Source: DATDEW01 sp046590205
Lineage (GTDB): Bacteria; Bacteroidota; Ignavibacteria; Palsa-1295
DNA length: 53,157 nucleotides
Assembly: GCA_046590205.1 (NCBI GenBank)
Contig: JBKJTT010000105.1
Location: forward strand, 1-53,157
Direction: 5' to 3'
Of this stretch, positions 51,201 through 53,157 are shown piece after piece (the first letter of the stretch is position 1; each line of letters begins with the position of its first letter). The notes beneath the pieces were generated by a model. It saw only the letters and a list, made by a program, of their open reading frames with translations, made no database searches and was not told the origin of the DNA. A program made the translations under genes and the position numbers.

Positions 51201-51449
51201 CTACGCATTCATCCGAATCCAACTCTCGGTGAGGACATCACAGCGAGCTTCGGACTCACAGAACCGAAGGAGCTTCGCTTTGTGGTGTTTGATATGCTCG
51301 GACGGGAAGTGCTATCAATGCCTTCATCACACTTCGGCAAAGGCAAGCAGAGTATTATGTTGCCAGTCTCGAAACTTAGCGAAGGCGGATATATCTTGCG
51401 AGTATCGGATGGTGCGCTTACCAAGAGCATTAGTTTTAGGGTGCAGTAG
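48246..51449 (+). CDS. T9SS-exported IgGFc-binding-like protein, paralog B
   Basis: A 1067-aa secreted protein, paralogous along its first half to the 1472-aa protein at 11946. Signal peptide MKKIFLVFLLHSAFSSQVSAQ; GKDFYLGFMYPSFNRV, VESDKPVAVISGHEDAG and the Ca-loop-like DADGDLGDFDNDDNFF near residue 490 are shared. It has similar Ig-like repeats but lacks the cohesin-like segment and goes straight to the T9SS domain (EELRIHPNPTLGEDITA). ATG 48246 is used, since the in-frame TTG at 48141 lies in the promoter-like box. The function is unknown. Confidence 0.83.
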   Translation: MKKIFLVFLLHSAFSSQVSAQGISTDGKDFYLGFMYPSFNRVIPAFSAGFFRVYAIISSYQDNTAYVSYFNNDGTETAAQPYKIQARKAIQIPLSVPNMRMTDPGDLIKEYKALHITSKKPVTVQFFSTGGSSCGMYTAIPTTLLGKKHVIASYNDNPDGTGGIIGGRGPAELDVACGYFQVIGTQNGTMVTITPTSTTQGGKHIGVTNGPGSDGSSHPYTISLNRGQCYMVKSHCATNQNDITGSIVESDKPVAVISGHEDAGIGTVGNRPLEARDFMVEQMIPVEHWDNTGYVSIPFVDSDPHNGQGTGEHYRVIVYDSTGTTITKTVGNVAGSVNYPIGRYQTKEISNVEYPIDFSNGTQPFMVYQIDQANHSSKQPYPRPSMSQIIPISRWKNAYLWFVPSNVDERLQAYYINIIAPKAKFDSIYVSKNGQKDVLIASAGLAPAGAYQTIPNHPELIGKRYKVVPGSYYARANFRFMISTYGNRAIDADGDLGDFDNDDNFFSYALPLGYQYISPDSGNISITIDTLCNSWRVCVTDMTLGGDISSATLLDDPYADIIIPPSGHAPYQYMNAIFDSKDDPNNTRDIIFGGNDSSVCFNVKVENIGKDAYAPIMIANAHGHTRIIELSFKKSAVEITPDPLTGGSFGVNMVGTNTDSTFMFVNLSTSSGNYLVSEASLIGTDTSMKIISVIPPLPALIKPGDTLKYKVRFSARDTNVHLDTIRLVTDCSTTLLPIAGEGGSGIIVASDHDFGHTIVSDTRCTDTLQIKNIGKLPFTLTRDFLLQDAVNFSFDPDKVRVGNRDEVLPLVLQPGQFVRARVCYAPKNEGADSTALIWKTDIPSPYTLSLKTFSVLRGRGIKPGVQWDVPSAYMQMDSTSIRVMRRYLVNPSTAVITVDNIFIQGIDAAEFKIAAMQNPLEIAIDTGSRVWIDISITPDLTKPANYLRRAQVIATNTFDISEADTLHLVAGYDILKVGHELPLEELRIHPNPTLGEDITASFGLTEPKELRFVVFDMLGREVLSMPSSHFGKGKQSIMLPVSKLSEGGYILRVSDGALTKSISFRVQ

Positions 51450-51489
51450 GGCAGACTTTCAGTCTGCCCTGACGGACTGAAAGTCCGTC
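51449..51489. repeat. Twin hairpins after paralog B
   Basis: GGGCAGACT/AGTCTGCCC (51449-51469) and GACGGACT/AGTCCGTC (51471-51489), two adjacent 8-9 bp perfect stems with 3-nt loops. They could end transcription of paralog B without a T-tract, or be a repeat like that at 38102. Confidence 0.75.
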
Positions 51490-51536
51490 CCACTGTCCGT
51501 CACACTAATCTTATGGATACAAACTGATTTTATTTG

Positions 51537-51545
51537 TAACCTTTG
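51537..51545 (+). promoter_or_regulatory. Promoter-like TAACCTTTG box upstream of paralog C
   Basis: TTTGTAACCTTTG resembles the boxes at 11838 and 48136 with one extra base, but lies only 24 bp before the ATG at 51569. If it is a -7 element the leader is very short. Confidence 0.35.
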
Positions 51546-51568
51546 GGCATCTTGCGGTACCTATTAAC

Positions 51569-53157
51569 ATGCGATATTATCTAATTGTAGCAGTACTTGT
51601 TTTCGGGGCGTTCTCGCTCACACATGCACAGAGTGCATCTGATGGGAATGACTTCTATCTTGGATTGCTCTATCCAAGCTATAACTTCGTCTCCTCGCAA
51701 GCAAGTAACTACAGCGTTGTTGCACTTGTCAGTTCGCTTGAGGATAACACGATTTCTGTCTCCTACTTCGACCCCATTTCCGGTATAGAAGAAGCACCGA
51801 TGACATATAAAGTCACGGCACTGAACTCGGTAACGATACCACTCAACATCCAAAAGATGAGGATAACCCAGAGCGAAGTAAGTGAGTATCGCTCGGTACA
51901 TATCAGAGGAAAGAAAAAAATATCGGTGCAGTATTTTTCATCGGGTGCATCTTCGGGAGGCTCGTATCTTGGATTGCCGTCTAATGTACTCGGAAGAAAA
52001 TACGTGGTAGCATCATATAATGATAATCCCGATGGATTAGGCGCACTCGTGGGTGGTGAAGCACCATCATCGTATGATATTGGATGTGGTGAGTTTGTTG
52101 TGATTGGCACAGAAAACGGTACGAACGTTACGATCATGATGCGAAGCGAATCTGCAGGCGGAATAAAAGCAGGTGAGTCACGCACTGTATCACTTAATCG
52201 CGGTCAGTGTTACCTTGTTCGTTCAAAGTGCAGCTCGAATGATGCAGATATATCCGGCTCGATAGTCGAGTCGAATCACCCCGTCGCAGTAATAAGCGGA
52301 CACAGCAACGCCGCACTCGGCAGCGTAGGCGACCACGCCTTAGAGTCGCGTGACTTCATGATCGAGCAGATGATACCGGTTGAGTATTGGGATACAGGGG
52401 GATACGTAGGTGCTCCGTTTGTTAACGCATCACCCTACACAGCTGACGGAGCAGGCGATAGTTACAGAGTGTATTCATACGATACATCATCGAACCTTGT
52501 GAAGATGAATGGGAATATCGACATGACCTCATCACGATTAAATCCAAAAGAGAAGTTCGATGTCGAAGGGGCGGCATCATTTTCGAGTACCACTGGAAAA
52601 CCGTTTATGGTCGTGCAGTATGATCAAGCAAGTCATAGTACAACTCCTCCCGCTCCTCGTCCAAGCATGATGCAATTGATTCCGAAGTCACGGTATCGGA
52701 CTGATTATCATTTTACAGTTCCACAGAAAATATTTGAGCAGACACAAAGTGATTATATATGTTTTGTGCCATCGCCTTCGGAAGATTATGTGTGGGTATC
52801 CAAGAACGGAGGCACATCCGTGCCGCTTACTCAAGCAGGATTCACAAGTATAAATACATCAATTTTCAATGGTAAAACATATAAGGTGACACCCGGCAGT
52901 TACCGGATTTATAATTCGAGCACATACTCTAATTATATGATCTACCAGTTCGGATTCCGTACCATGAGTGCTGACGGATCAGTTGGTGATGAAGATGGAG
53001 ATGATAGTTATTCGTCCTATGCAATGCCTACAGGGATATTACTGCCTTATGCTGATACAGCAAACATATCAATTCAGGTTGAAGAAATCTGTAATGGCTG
53101 GAATGTCTGCGTTACTGATAATCGTATTGAAGGTGCGATATCTGCTGTGGCGATGGC
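51569..53157 (+). CDS. T9SS-type IgGFc-binding-like protein, paralog C, 3' partial
   Basis: Third member of the family, running off the window (529 codons visible). Signal peptide MRYYLIVAVLVFGAFSLTHAQ, then SASDGNDFYLGLLYPSYNFV and VESNHPVAVISGHSNAALG, which match paralogs A and B. The Ca-loop region is degenerate: SADGSVGDEDGDDSY. It starts 119 bp after paralog B on the same strand. No sorting domain can be seen because the end lies outside the window. It looks like a tandem duplicate that has diverged further. Confidence 0.85.
   Translation, partial: MRYYLIVAVLVFGAFSLTHAQSASDGNDFYLGLLYPSYNFVSSQASNYSVVALVSSLEDNTISVSYFDPISGIEEAPMTYKVTALNSVTIPLNIQKMRITQSEVSEYRSVHIRGKKKISVQYFSSGASSGGSYLGLPSNVLGRKYVVASYNDNPDGLGALVGGEAPSSYDIGCGEFVVIGTENGTNVTIMMRSESAGGIKAGESRTVSLNRGQCYLVRSKCSSNDADISGSIVESNHPVAVISGHSNAALGSVGDHALESRDFMIEQMIPVEYWDTGGYVGAPFVNASPYTADGAGDSYRVYSYDTSSNLVKMNGNIDMTSSRLNPKEKFDVEGAASFSSTTGKPFMVVQYDQASHSTTPPAPRPSMMQLIPKSRYRTDYHFTVPQKIFEQTQSDYICFVPSPSEDYVWVSKNGGTSVPLTQAGFTSINTSIFNGKTYKVTPGSYRIYNSSTYSNYMIYQFGFRTMSADGSVGDEDGDDSYSSYAMPTGILLPYADTANISIQVEEICNGWNVCVTDNRIEGAISAVAM

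Overview
The window is a gene-dense chromosomal segment from a member of the Bacteroidota/Chlorobiota (FCB) superphylum. Several proteins carry a C-terminal module of the Por secretion system (T9SS type A) with the PNPxxG/S-type start. There are SusC/BtuB-like outer-membrane parts, a short primary sigma factor without region 1.1, a GWxTD-type lipid-envelope protein, and several TAnnTTTG-like -7 boxes. Many genes begin with GTG or TTG and lack a clear Shine-Dalgarno. The mix of choice-of-anchor D/V proteins, IgGFc-binding-like secreted proteins and hydroxysqualene dehydroxylase suggests a Kapabacteria/Ignavibacteria-like lineage; that placement is inference. No rRNA, tRNA, CRISPR array, insertion sequence or prophage was seen.

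Layout. 1-860: 5'-truncated agmatinase/arginase-family gene, convergent with the oppB-oppC-oppD operon (915-3922); the matching solute-binding lipoprotein OppA is 20 kb away (23569-25269) and no oppF is present. 4015-8230: a repeat, then a cobalamin riboswitch with a terminator, a BtuB-like TonB receptor, a BtuG-like beta-propeller lipoprotein and a DUF6580 membrane protein, a coherent vitamin B12 uptake locus. 8244-11604: carA, hpnE, an alkyltransferase-like (ATL) protein and miaE. 11605-23461: a secretome block with a 1472-aa IgGFc-binding-like protein, an Asp-box beta-propeller protein, a choice-of-anchor V/D protein, a GWxTD protein and a small lipoprotein. 25309-30303: a PIN-domain pair, primary sigma factor, Gdx/SugE exporter, Mrp/ApbC and NifU-type Fe-S proteins, a metallophosphoesterase and ClpS. 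30394-40147: alaS, dacB with two secreted proteins in an operon (choice-of-anchor V; PQQ-type sugar dehydrogenase with FnIII repeats) and typA. 40317-45108: gdhA, a small secreted/membrane protein, bamD, an acyl-CoA thioesterase, an orphan ABC ATPase and tgt. 45130-46552: an AT-rich accessory patch with a nucleotidyltransferase-antitoxin-like gene and two unknowns. 46609-48023: DUF2442 and glutaryl-CoA dehydrogenase. 48246-end: two tandem paralogs of the 1472-aa secreted protein, the last running off the window.

Points that stand out: the three-member secreted paralog family with a shared promoter-like element and Ca-loop-like motif; a Tgt that has lost all three zinc cysteines; two unusual two-gene toxin-antitoxin-like pairs with unrecognised partners; start codons embedded in intrinsic terminators; and a three-copy palindromic repeat family with arms swapped between copies. 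Functional calls rest on motif recognition by eye; no database search was possible.
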